Source: Oscillospiraceae bacterium (GTDB taxonomy: Bacteria; Bacillota; Clostridia; Oscillospirales; Ruminococcaceae). From it: DNA of 45,970 bases. Below are positions 1-8,349 of the stretch, piece by piece. The notes beneath the pieces were generated by a model, which saw only the letters and a list, made by a program, of their open reading frames with translations, was not told the DNA's origin and ran no database searches. The stretch is from positions 1 to 45,970 of the forward strand of contig JAQVCU010000011.1 in the NCBI GenBank assembly GCA_028689635.1, written 5' to 3'. How positions within the stretch are numbered: the first letter of the stretch is position 1; each line of letters starts with the position of its first letter. The position numbers and the translations under genes were made by a program.

Positions 1-127
1 CTGCTTTTCATCGTTTACACAGAATTCGGGATACCCTCGCGGCCCCTGAAGACGAAGCTGCTCCCCTAAAATAATTTGCTCTATTTGCACTGCTTTTCAT
101 CGTTTACACAGAATTCGGGATACCCTC
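1..127. repeat. 38-bp direct repeat, two perfect copies
   Basis: Positions 1-38 and 90-127 are identical, separated by 51 bp of unrelated sequence. The core reads TTTACACAGAATTCGGGAT. Ends of IS256-type insertion sequences often begin with a similar TTTACACA-AATT pattern, so this could be two copies of a transposon end, but no transposase lies in the window. It may equally be the edge of a larger repeat cut by the window start. Confidence 0.8.
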
Positions 128-229
128 CCCAAAAACCGGGAACAGGCGTAATGGAAAACGGATCCGATTCGCTCTCCGCGCTTTGTGGAGAGCTGACGAA
201 ATAAAAGACGGCAACAAGGAGGGGTCGCG

Positions 230-697
230 ATGCTGGAAACAATTTGCGGAGCAGACTGCGGCGAGTGCCCGTTCCGGGAGGCCTGCGGGGGCTGCGTCAG
301 GACGGGGGGCCGTCCTTTCGGCGAGGCATGCATTGTGGCGGAATGCTGCAAAGAGAAAAATCAGGAGCGGTGCGCCGCCTGCGGCGGGGCCTGCGCCCTG
401 AGAAAACAGCTGCTGGAGGAAATGAGCGCGCTGGATATCCCGGATTTGCCGGAGATCACCCGCCTGTATTCCCTGCGTGGGGCTTTTGTAAACCTGGAAT
501 ATCCCCTCCCGGACGGGCGGCGGATCAAACTGTTGGAGGACGATAAGGTCTATCTGGGAACCCAGGTGCCAAAACAGGGCAGCGGCCGTTTCTATGGCCT
601 GGTGGCAGACGAGGAGCATCTTTTGGTCTGCGAATACTCCGGCCAGGGAGATTCCCCCGAGATCGTCCTTTACCGCAGGAGAAAAGGCCTGCGCTGA
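230..697 (+). CDS. Cys-rich DUF3795-like protein
   Basis: The 155-residue protein starts with a dense cysteine cluster (Cys6, 10, 13, 19, 22, 34, 39, 40, 48, 51, 55) in the CG-x2-C-x2-C ... C-x2-C layout of DUF3795 proteins, which are presumed to bind zinc or another metal. The C-terminal half (about residues 65-155) has no cysteines and is predicted soluble alpha/beta. An AAGGAGGGG ribosome site at about 216-224 fixes the ATG at 230. It is a single gene followed by a strong terminator. The biochemical role is unknown and the family name is a recognition from the Cys spacing only. Confidence 0.8.
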   Translation: MLETICGADCGECPFREACGGCVRTGGRPFGEACIVAECCKEKNQERCAACGGACALRKQLLEEMSALDIPDLPEITRLYSLRGAFVNLEYPLPDGRRIKLLEDDKVYLGTQVPKQGSGRFYGLVADEEHLLVCEYSGQGDSPEIVLYRRRKGLR

Positions 698-751
698 AAC
701 TGCGCCGTCCTTTATCCGGCGGATAAAGGACTTTTGGCCGGAAAAAAGAAC

Positions 752-791
752 AAAAAACGGGCAGCCTCCCAAAAGGGGCTGCCCGTTTTTT
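752..791. terminator. bidirectional intrinsic terminator
   Basis: A perfect stem (ACGGGCAGCC / GGCTGCCCGT) is flanked by A and T runs on both sides. It serves the DUF3795-like gene on plus and the hydrolase gene on minus. A smaller palindrome (TCCTTTATCCG / CGGATAAAGGA) sits just upstream at about 709-730. Confidence 0.9.
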
Positions 792-801
792 GGATTAAGC
801 C

Positions 802-1425
802 TTATTGCCCCAAATAAAAATCGCAAAGGGCCGCGGATAATTTTTCTGGGGATTCTATGTTCACCTCGTGTCCCGCCCCCGGAATCACCTGAAGCATAGA
901 GTGGGGCAAGGCGCGAAAGAGCTCTTGGGAGGCGCGCAGGTTCGCTTTGTCTTTTTCGCCGCATACGATCAAAACAGGGCAGGAGATCTGGCCGAGGGAG
1001 CCGCTGAAATCCAGCTCCATCATGGTTTTGCAAAGCCGGATGAGATCTTCCTTTTCAAAGCCCATTTGCCGGAACATGGATCTTTTCATAAACCGAAACA
1101 CCATGTTTTGAAACGCAAGAAGCGCCTTGGGCATTTTATATTGCGCGGCGATCAGAACCAGCGAGTTTACCTTTAGAGGATGTTCGATGGCATAGTGGAG
1201 CGCCAGGGTACCGCCCAGAGACAGGCCGCACAGGTTGAGGGGCGCCTCAAGCCCATCGCACAGGGCGCAAAAGGAGGAATAGAGGGCGTCATAGGACACC
1301 GGCGCACCTGCCAGCAGCTTCGACAAATCGGGACATATGGCGTCTTGGAAAAGCCCCAGCGGCGGGACGGCCTTCTCCCAGCTGCCGGCCGTCTGGCCCA
1401 GCCCGTGCAGATAGATGAATTTCAT
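802..1425 (-). CDS. alpha/beta-fold hydrolase
   Basis: This 207-residue protein has the complete alpha/beta-hydrolase signature: an oxyanion motif HGLGQ near the N terminus (residues 7-11), the nucleophile elbow GLSLG (67-71, Ser69), an acid in CGEKD (Asp159) and the catalytic histidine in GAGHE (His186). The size and compact cap suggest a small esterase or acyl-ester hydrolase, but the substrate cannot be read from sequence. The ATG at 1425 has an AAAGGAG site about nine bases upstream; a longer in-frame opening reaching 1692 has no ribosome site and crosses the promoter. It is monocistronic. Confidence 0.9.
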   Translation of the reverse strand: MKFIYLHGLGQTAGSWEKAVPPLGLFQDAICPDLSKLLAGAPVSYDALYSSFCALCDGLEAPLNLCGLSLGGTLALHYAIEHPLKVNSLVLIAAQYKMPKALLAFQNMVFRFMKRSMFRQMGFEKEDLIRLCKTMMELDFSGSLGQISCPVLIVCGEKDKANLRASQELFRALPHSMLQVIPGAGHEVNIESPEKLSAALCDFYLGQ

Positions 1426-1495
1426 TTTCAGCGCTCCTTTTGGGCCGGTTTGGCCGGACGTTCTATAGCCAAAGGCGGAGGGGATATTTGGTTTC

Positions 1496-1524
1496 AATAT
1501 AGCATACCGCCTGTCCCTCGTCAA
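1496..1524 (-). promoter_or_regulatory. promoter of the hydrolase gene
   Basis: On minus, TTGACG and TATATT are separated by 17 bp, about 70 bp upstream of the hydrolase start codon. Confidence 0.7.
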
Positions 1525-1664
1525 CGCTCCGCCGCCAGTTTCGCTCATACCGGCGGAGCTGGTTTCCTGTGGAAAAAAGCATGGGGCAAGGCGGCGTTTT
1601 TGTCCGGAGGGGGAGCGGGATGTGGAGAAAACGATCCCCCCCGGCGGTTTATCGGCGGCAGCAG

Positions 1665-1693
1665 TTGAAAAGATAGGGATTTTGTCGTACAAT
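1665..1693 (+). promoter_or_regulatory. promoter of the hybrid kinase / diguanylate cyclase genes
   Basis: TTGAAA and TACAAT are separated by 17 bp, leaving a leader of about 155 nt before the ATG at 1856. The rest of the 1426-1855 gap shows no gene. Confidence 0.6.
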
Positions 1694-1855
1694 GAAAATT
1701 ATGATCGATACGGTATTTCGTGTTTTATGAAGACCAGCGCTGGCCGGGAGACGGCCTATTTTGCAAAGCCCATCGCCGCGGATCGAGCCGCAAACTGGCA
1801 AAGCTGTTTTGAAAAAAGCGGCGGCGCAAAATCACAAAAGAATGGAGAATGCGCT

Positions 1856-4800
1856 ATGAAGGGGCAGAGAAAAAGAAAAAGCTTTGCCGCTGCATGTGTT
1901 TTGATGGTATTGCTCCCGTTGTTTTCCTTTCCCGCCCAGGCGGAAGAAAAGGCGCCGCGGACGGTTCGGGTCGGCTGTTCTCTTTCCACCGGCTACCATC
2001 GCAGGGAGAGCGACGGGGCGCTCTCCGGCTATGGTTATGACTACGAGCAGCTTTTGGCCCAGTACGCGGGCTGGAAGATCGAATATGTGGAGGGCAGCTG
2101 GGGACAGCTGCAGGAGATGCTCGCCTGCGGGAGAATTGACCTTTTGGGCTTTTGGGTGAAAAATGAGGAGCGGGAGCAGCGGTTTGATTTTTCCGCGATC
2201 CCCGCGGGAGAATCCATGTCCTGCCTGATCACCCGCAAAGGAGCCGGGCAGCTTTCCTATCAGGATTACGCTTCCTTTGACGGGGCGGCTGTCGCCTATC
2301 AGGAAAATAACGCCAATGTGCCGCTTTTTCTAAATTATTCTGTGGAAGAGATCCCCTGCGGCACCTATCGTCAGGCCTACGACGCGCTGGAATCGGGCCG
2401 GGCAGACGCGGCGCTGATGACCAATTTTCAGGATCTTTCTTCCTACGCCGTTGTGGATCAGCTGCTGAACGTAAACTTTTATTACGCGGTGGCGCAGGGA
2501 AATCAGGAGCTACTGAAAGAACTGGATCAGGCGCTTTTGGATGTGAATACCTTCTATTCCAATTTTGCGGAGACCCTTTACGATAAATATTACGACGCGC
2601 AAAATGGGCGCAACGGCGTTTTTACAAAAGAAGAACGAGAGTATCTCGGCACGGCCCCGGTGGTGGCGGTGGCCCCGGGCGGGCGCGGCCGGCCCTTTGA
2701 ATACCGGGAGGAAAAGACCGGCGTTTGGCGGGGGATCGTCCCGGACCTGTTGGAGGAGATCTCGAAGCTGACCGGGATCGAATTTCAGTATATTGAAGAC
2801 GAGGAGCGCTGGTCCGCCCTGCAAAACGCCTCCCGCGCCAATACCATTACCTCCCTGACCAGCGACATCGCATGGGCGGTGCAGAACGACCTTGACGTCA
2901 CCCAGCCGTTTATCGAAGGCAGCGTATCGGTGATCACAAAGGATCCGGCGGCGCCGGTTAAAACGATTGCCGCCATAAAGGACGATTACCTGCGCCAAAT
3001 GCTGGAAAGGCAGCAGCCGGAATGGTCGATCGTGTATTATGCCAGCCAGGAGGACTGTGTTGCCGCGGTCTGGCGTGGGGAATGCGACGCCACGATCATG
3101 AACGGCTACGAAGCCGACTATTATCTTTCTAAGGGGCGGTACATGCGCCTGCAGGACAATACCTTTGCGGGCCTGCGGCAGGGCGTCTGCTTTGGCGTGG
3201 GCAAAAACAGCGACCAACAGCTGGTCCGCATCCTTTCCAAAACCCTGCGTATGATCCCGGCGGAAACGCTGGACGGCATTCTCCGGAAAAATATCGTCTA
3301 TCCGGCGCAGCATACCCTGGAGGAGCTGCTGTACGCAAAACCCCTGCAGGCGGTTCTGGTTTCGATGGCGGCGGTGGCGCTGATCCTGCTTACCATCAGC
3401 CTGGGGGTCTATTCTGTTTTCATGCGCAGGAAAAACCAGGAGGTGCTGGCAGCCACCCGGTCGAAAAGCGAATTTTTGTCCCGTATGAGCCATGATATCC
3501 GCACGCCCATGAATACCATCACCAACCTGACCCGGATGATCGAAGAGGAGCTGGACGACAAGGAAGCTGTGCGGCGGGACCTGGAAAAGATCAACACCGG
3601 GCTTGAGATCGTCTACTATGATACGGGGGAGGAATGCGTCAGCGCGGTGAAAGAAGGCCGCCAGGACGCCGCGTACCTGTACACCTATGTGGCGGAAAAA
3701 GCCATCGAGGATGATATTACCCATCGCCTGGTTTCCACCCTGGTGCCGGATTTTACCACGAATTTCTGCGTAGGCGTCGGGGATACGGGGGACGCCGTAC
3801 TGTTCTCCATCCTCAACAAAAGCGTCGCCAGCGTCGATAAGCTCTGGCTTGACCAGCTGACCATGGCCTACACCGAAAACAGAGCCGGTACGTTTTCCCT
3901 TTTGGAGGAACTGTACAATCACCCGGTGGCGGCGGTGGTGGCTGTGGCGGTGATCTTGATGCTGGTTGGCGGGGCTGTGCTGTTGGCGTTCCGCCATCGC
4001 GCCCAGGTACGGGACCGGGAGCAAGCCCGGGAGATCCAGCGCCTGTTTGGTTATGTCTGTCACGCCAACGAGAGCGTGATGGAGGTCTGCCTTCAGACCA
4101 TGAGAAGCAAGGAATTTTACTTTAAAGACAATGTTCTGTGCGTGGATGAGCATCCCTACAGGACTGCGGAAAATGCGGAAGGTTTTATGCGGCAGGAGGA
4201 TTACGCTTCGGTGGCGGACCGGATCACCGAAGAAACGCTGGATGAGCTGATCCGCGACGGAAAAGAAATGGTGTTCGAGGCCCGGGGAAGGGGCAAGGAC
4301 GGCGTCTATCGCTGGTATATCTACACCATCCACGGCATGAAGCCGGACGAGCGGCATCCCCGCAACTTTATGCTCTTTAAACGCAACATCAACGAGCTGA
4401 AGGTAAAGGAGGAAGAAAACCGCAAGGCGCTGACAGACGCGCTTCGCGTGGCCAAAGAAGCAAGCGAAGCCAAGGGCAGTTTTATGTCCCGTATGAGCCA
4501 TGAGATCCGCACCCCCCTCAACGCGGTCATCGGCTACCTGACCCTTATGGGCGATTGCCTGGAAGAGCCGGTTAAGGTAGAGGACTACATTCAGAAATGC
4601 CAAAGCGCCGCGCGGCACCTGCTCAATATCATCAACGACGTCCTGGATATTTCCGCCATTGAAAGCGGAAAGATCAAAATTGCGGCAGAAAAATTCGATT
4701 TGAAAGAGCTGCTCTCCACTGTCAGCCTGCTGTTTTACAGTCAAGCGAAGGAAAAAGGCATCGATTTTAAAGTGGAGATTTTGGATGTGACCGAGGAAAT

Positions 4801-6025
4801 GGTGGAGGGGGATCAGCTCCGCCTGAATCAGATCCTCATGAACCTGTTGTCCAACGCCATGAAGTTTACGCCATCCCCCGGCCGCGTGCGCCTTACGGTG
4901 GCACAGCTGCAGGGCGGAGGAGACCAGGTGCGCTTCCGCTTTGAGGTAGCGGATACGGGGATCGGCATGAGCCGGGAGTTTATGGCGCGGATCTTCAATC
5001 CCTTTGAGCAGGAAAAGGCCGAAACGGCCCGCAAATATGGCGGATCCGGCCTGGGGCTTTCCATTACGAACAATCTGGTCACCATGATGCACGGCAGCAT
5101 CCAGGTGGACAGCACCGAGGGCGAGGGCACCACCTTTACGGTGACCCTGGCTTTTGGCAAGGTGAAAGCTGGGGAGGGGCGTTCCTCCGGCGTTTGCGAT
5201 TTTTCCAAGCTGCGCGCGCTGATCGTCGACGACGAAAGCCGCTCCTGCGATTATATGAAAGCGCTGCTGAAACGCTGCCGGGTAAAAAGCGACGTGGCCC
5301 TGAGCGGTGAGGCCGCCATCCGGCAGATCATGAAGCGGGACGGCACAGACTATGAATACGACCTGTGCCTCATCGACTGGAACATGCCTGGGCTCAACGG
5401 GGTAGAGACCGCGGAACGGATCCGGCAGGAATGCAAAAAAGATATGCCCATTATCATCGCCAGCGCCTATGATATCAGCGAGATCCGGGACGCGGCCATA
5501 AAGGCCGGCGTCAACCGGTTGATCGCAAAGCCCCTGTTCCAATCCTCCATGTTCGACCTGTTGGTGGATACCTTTGGAAAGTATGACCCAGCCCAGGGAG
5601 CGGAGCATTTGGATCAAAAGGCCGATTTTTCCGGCGTGCGGGTGTTGCTGGCCGAAGATAACGCCATGAATTTGGAGATTGCCGTTTCCATCCTCCAAAA
5701 GAGCGATTTTGTCATCGACACCGCAGTCAACGGCAAGGAGGCGCTGGATAAATTCACCGCTTCCCAGCCGGGGGCCTATCAGGTGATCCTGATGGATATC
5801 CAGATGCCGGTGATGGACGGCCACGAGTCGGCCAGGGCAATCCGCGCTTCCGGCCATCCCCAGGCCAAAGAGATCCCCATCATCGCCATGACCGCCAACG
5901 CTTTTACGGAAGATGTGACGGCGGCTCTGGCCAGCGGGATGAACGACCATATTTCCAAACCGATCAATTATGACAAGCTTTACTATCTGCTGAAAAAGTA
6001 TCTGCAAAAACCGGAAGAGGAATAA
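1856..6025 (+). CDS. hybrid sensor histidine kinase, apparent fusion of two tandem paralogues
   Basis: The 1389-residue protein reads: signal peptide (1-29); two SBP_bac_3 solute-sensor modules (about 35-260 and 262-495); TM helix (about 496-522); a first HisKA dimerization helix with phospho-acceptor His546 in MSHDIRTP; abrupt break near residue 582; the C-terminal lobe of another SBP module (about 583-685); a second TM helix (about 690-713); a PAS-like region (about 735-845); a complete HisKA (His882 in MSHEIRTP) and HATPase_c with N, G1 and G2 boxes; two receiver domains with Asp1174 and Asp1314. The first HisKA has no ATPase domain and the third SBP lacks its N lobe, as expected if the 3' half of one kinase gene and the 5' half of the next were deleted in frame. 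The ATG at 1856 is chosen for GGAG upstream and the signal peptide. It is probably cotranscribed with the cyclase 55 bp downstream. Confidence 0.9.
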   Translation: MKGQRKRKSFAAACVLMVLLPLFSFPAQAEEKAPRTVRVGCSLSTGYHRRESDGALSGYGYDYEQLLAQYAGWKIEYVEGSWGQLQEMLACGRIDLLGFWVKNEEREQRFDFSAIPAGESMSCLITRKGAGQLSYQDYASFDGAAVAYQENNANVPLFLNYSVEEIPCGTYRQAYDALESGRADAALMTNFQDLSSYAVVDQLLNVNFYYAVAQGNQELLKELDQALLDVNTFYSNFAETLYDKYYDAQNGRNGVFTKEEREYLGTAPVVAVAPGGRGRPFEYREEKTGVWRGIVPDLLEEISKLTGIEFQYIEDEERWSALQNASRANTITSLTSDIAWAVQNDLDVTQPFIEGSVSVITKDPAAPVKTIAAIKDDYLRQMLERQQPEWSIVYYASQEDCVAAVWRGECDATIMNGYEADYYLSKGRYMRLQDNTFAGLRQGVCFGVGKNSDQQLVRILSKTLRMIPAETLDGILRKNIVYPAQHTLEELLYAKPLQAVLVSMAAVALILLTISLGVYSVFMRRKNQEVLAATRSKSEFLSRMSHDIRTPMNTITNLTRMIEEELDDKEAVRRDLEKINTGLEIVYYDTGEECVSAVKEGRQDAAYLYTYVAEKAIEDDITHRLVSTLVPDFTTNFCVGVGDTGDAVLFSILNKSVASVDKLWLDQLTMAYTENRAGTFSLLEELYNHPVAAVVAVAVILMLVGGAVLLAFRHRAQVRDREQAREIQRLFGYVCHANESVMEVCLQTMRSKEFYFKDNVLCVDEHPYRTAENAEGFMRQEDYASVADRITEETLDELIRDGKEMVFEARGRGKDGVYRWYIYTIHGMKPDERHPRNFMLFKRNINELKVKEEENRKALTDALRVAKEASEAKGSFMSRMSHEIRTPLNAVIGYLTLMGDCLEEPVKVEDYIQKCQSAARHLLNIINDVLDISAIESGKIKIAAEKFDLKELLSTVSLLFYSQAKEKGIDFKVEILDVTEEMVEGDQLRLNQILMNLLSNAMKFTPSPGRVRLTVAQLQGGGDQVRFRFEVADTGIGMSREFMARIFNPFEQEKAETARKYGGSGLGLSITNNLVTMMHGSIQVDSTEGEGTTFTVTLAFGKVKAGEGRSSGVCDFSKLRALIVDDESRSCDYMKALLKRCRVKSDVALSGEAAIRQIMKRDGTDYEYDLCLIDWNMPGLNGVETAERIRQECKKDMPIIIASAYDISEIRDAAIKAGVNRLIAKPLFQSSMFDLLVDTFGKYDPAQGAEHLDQKADFSGVRVLLAEDNAMNLEIAVSILQKSDFVIDTAVNGKEALDKFTASQPGAYQVILMDIQMPVMDGHESARAIRASGHPQAKEIPIIAMTANAFTEDVTAALASGMNDHISKPINYDKLYYLLKKYLQKPEEE

Positions 6026-6080
6026 GGCGGCCGCGGGTTCGCGGACAGGCGCAGCCGCGTGCGAAAGGGGGAGAGATCCC

Positions 6081-7427
6081 GTGAAAAAAGAGAGAAGCAC
6101 GTTTTTGCTGGGTTTTGTGTTTTTGTTGGTGTTTCTGATGGTGTCGTTTTTTACTTTCGACCGAAGCAACCGGCGGATCGAACAGGGCTACCTTGCTTCG
6201 CAGGGGAATGCCGCGAAAAACTTTGCGGTGCTCGCCGCGAAAAACATCCATTTGACCGACGAGCAGGTGAGCCGGCTGAAAAACTACAGCTATGGGGAGC
6301 TGCACAGCTGCGAGGAAAACGAGAGCCTGCGCGACATGATGGACAACGACAGCTTTTCCACCCGGGTGGATTACGCCTATGTCATGGTGCACCTGAAAAA
6401 GGATGAGGTCCGATATTGGGTCACGCCGGAAAACCAGTCCCTTTTTGAAGCGCCTGTCGGGACTCCGCTGGATATCCTCTGGCTGCTGGACGTCAATGTC
6501 AGCCCGGAAAGCGAAGCCGTGGCGGCGGAGCGGGATAACGACAACACCGAAGATATTCATCGTTATTCCTATTATATTGAAGAGGATCAGGTGATTTTTG
6601 GGGAGGCCCCCACCTATCTGTTTAACGAGAGCGAGTGGGGCGACCATATCTGCGGATATGCCCCGCTGTACAGCGTAGAAGGAAGCTACATCGGCGTTTT
6701 GGGGGTGGAGCTGCAAACCAGCGATTTTGACAGCTACCGTACAACAGCCATGCGCGCCCTGGGGACCCTGCTGATGGTGTCCTCTTTGGTGCTGATCCTG
6801 CTGTTCACCATCCTTTACCAGATGTACCGGCGCGTCCAGTTTGAAAAGATCTATACCGATCCGCTGACCAGCCTGCGCAACCGCAGCTACTACAACGACC
6901 AGCTGATCCATTATCTGGATCGCCACCGGGCCGGGAAGAAGGGCCTTGCCCTGATCATCGCGGATATCGACTGGTTTAAAAGGGTCAACGACACTTTTGG
7001 CCACGAGATTGGCGACGAGGTGCTCATCGAGGTTGGGCAGATGCTGAAAGACGCCTTCGGTGCGGGACAGGTGGTCCGTTTTGGCGGCGAGGAATTTGTC
7101 GCATGCGTCTGGTTTTCCCAGATCGATGAGATCAAAGCGGCCATGGACGGCCTGTATGGGCGTATGGGCGAGCGCAAGTTTACCAACCGCCAGATCGACG
7201 TCAGCTTTTCCATGGGATGCTGCTATTTTTATCAGCAGGAGCTGAGCGGCTGGCTGATGTCCGGGATGCTTCGCGCCGCGGACTGCAAGCTTTACGAGGC
7301 CAAGGAAAACGGCCGTCGGCATTACCGCATGGTAGAGTTTGAGGAAAATGCGGCGTATGAAAAGGGGAAAATTGCAGCGGTGAAGGAGAAAAAGGAAGAG
7401 GACGGCCCGCCCAAGGGGCAGGAATGA
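6081..7427 (+). CDS. membrane-anchored diguanylate cyclase (GGDEF domain)
   Basis: This 448-residue protein has a TM helix at about 8-25, an extracytoplasmic sensor region of about 190 residues that resembles a Cache fold, a second TM helix at about 219-242 and a C-terminal GGDEF domain. The signature is GGEEF (335-339), the active form, so it should make c-di-GMP from two GTP. No RxxD inhibitory site is seen just before the motif, suggesting little product inhibition. A charged tail follows the domain. Translation starts at a GTG with AAAGGGGGAG upstream. The short gap after the kinase gene suggests that the two form one signalling unit; neither has an obvious DNA-binding output, so c-di-GMP may be the output. 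That link is inference. Confidence 0.93.
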   Translation: MKKERSTFLLGFVFLLVFLMVSFFTFDRSNRRIEQGYLASQGNAAKNFAVLAAKNIHLTDEQVSRLKNYSYGELHSCEENESLRDMMDNDSFSTRVDYAYVMVHLKKDEVRYWVTPENQSLFEAPVGTPLDILWLLDVNVSPESEAVAAERDNDNTEDIHRYSYYIEEDQVIFGEAPTYLFNESEWGDHICGYAPLYSVEGSYIGVLGVELQTSDFDSYRTTAMRALGTLLMVSSLVLILLFTILYQMYRRVQFEKIYTDPLTSLRNRSYYNDQLIHYLDRHRAGKKGLALIIADIDWFKRVNDTFGHEIGDEVLIEVGQMLKDAFGAGQVVRFGGEEFVACVWFSQIDEIKAAMDGLYGRMGERKFTNRQIDVSFSMGCCYFYQQELSGWLMSGMLRAADCKLYEAKENGRRHYRMVEFEENAAYEKGKIAAVKEKKEEDGPPKGQE

Positions 7428-7540
7428 CCGCAGGCCGCTTTGGGCCGCAGGGCGCGCGGAGTCCGGAACCCTGGCCGTCTGTTTTCTATTTGTTCACAAA
7501 TTAGCGATGCTTGCTTTAAAACTTTTTGCTATATTGAAAG

Positions 7541-7576
7541 CTGTTCCCGTCTATGCATGGGGACAGTTTTCCTTTT
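7541..7576 (+). terminator. intrinsic terminator after the kinase/cyclase unit
   Basis: An eight-pair stem (CTGTTCCC / GGGGACAG with one wobble) is followed by a T-rich tail. A TATATT box at 7530 lies just before it, so it might alternatively act as a leader attenuator for the next gene. Confidence 0.6.
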
Positions 7577-7623
7577 AAGGCGCGTCCTGCAATGGAGATT
7601 CAATCGAAAGACGTGGAGGGCTT

Positions 7624-8271
7624 ATGGCAGAAAAGTATGGGACGAAAGATCAGCTGAAAGGCAAAAAAGGCTGGGAAAATTTTTGGTATTATTATAAATG
7701 GCATGTGGTAGCCGGCGTTTTTGTGGCGATCTTGGCTGCCATTTTGATCCGCGACCTCGTGACGCAGGAGGTTTACGACGCGACGGTGTTTTTGAGCTGC
7801 GATACTTATGTGACCGACGAGCAGGCGGAGCAGTTGTGCGCGAAAATGGAGACCTATGTGGAAGATTATGACGGGAAGCAGGAGACCAACATCGAGCTTG
7901 GCCAGGCCATTTTCCCCGAAAATCTGGAAACGGGAGACCCCAACGTAGTCATGGCGGCATCCACCCGTCTTTCCGCCACCTTGCTGGGCGATACGGCGAT
8001 CTTTATTCTGGATGACGCTCAGTACGAAAAGCTCAAGGGAGAGGATCTGCTGATGGATCTCTCCGAGCGCTATCCGGAGCTTCAGCTGGAGCAAAGCGAC
8101 CGTCTCCCCCTGGCTCAGACCGATCTGGCTCAGGGGATCGAGAACCTGCCGGAGGATCTGACCGTGTGTGTGCGCCGCCGGGACGCCATGCAAAAATCGG
8201 ATACCGAAAAGGTCTCCGCCCATTACGATTATCAGATGAAGCTGCTGGACGGCATCGTCCACGGCGCATGA
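7624..8271 (+). CDS. single-TM protein of unknown function
   Basis: The family was not recognised. The 215-residue protein has a short cytoplasmic start rich in lysine and aromatic residues, one TM helix at about 28-46, and an outside domain of about 165 residues with an acidic bias and only two cysteines. There is no cleavable signal or lipobox, so it is probably a type II membrane protein. A GGAGGG site precedes the ATG. It stands alone between two terminators. Similar short-anchor proteins are common in Clostridia without assigned roles. Confidence 0.75.
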   Translation: MAEKYGTKDQLKGKKGWENFWYYYKWHVVAGVFVAILAAILIRDLVTQEVYDATVFLSCDTYVTDEQAEQLCAKMETYVEDYDGKQETNIELGQAIFPENLETGDPNVVMAASTRLSATLLGDTAIFILDDAQYEKLKGEDLLMDLSERYPELQLEQSDRLPLAQTDLAQGIENLPEDLTVCVRRRDAMQKSDTEKVSAHYDYQMKLLDGIVHGA

Positions 8272-8287
8272 CCAAAACCCTCTGAAC

Positions 8288-8325
8288 AAAAAAGGCCCGT
8301 TTCCCCACAGGGAAACGGGCCTTTT
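8288..8325. terminator. bidirectional intrinsic terminator
   Basis: The stem AAAAGGCCCGTTTCC pairs with GGGAAACGGGCCTTTT. It serves the convergent ends of the one-TM protein gene and the TIM-barrel operon. Confidence 0.92.
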
Positions 8326-8349
8326 GGCGCGGATGGGAAAGAGGTTTGA

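Noticed and set aside
2510-6169. Open frame of over 1200 codons antisense to the hybrid kinase gene
   Set aside because: Its translation is low-complexity, His/Gly/Pro/Gln rich, with no domain likeness or ribosome site; it is a shadow caused by GC-biased codon use in the real gene.
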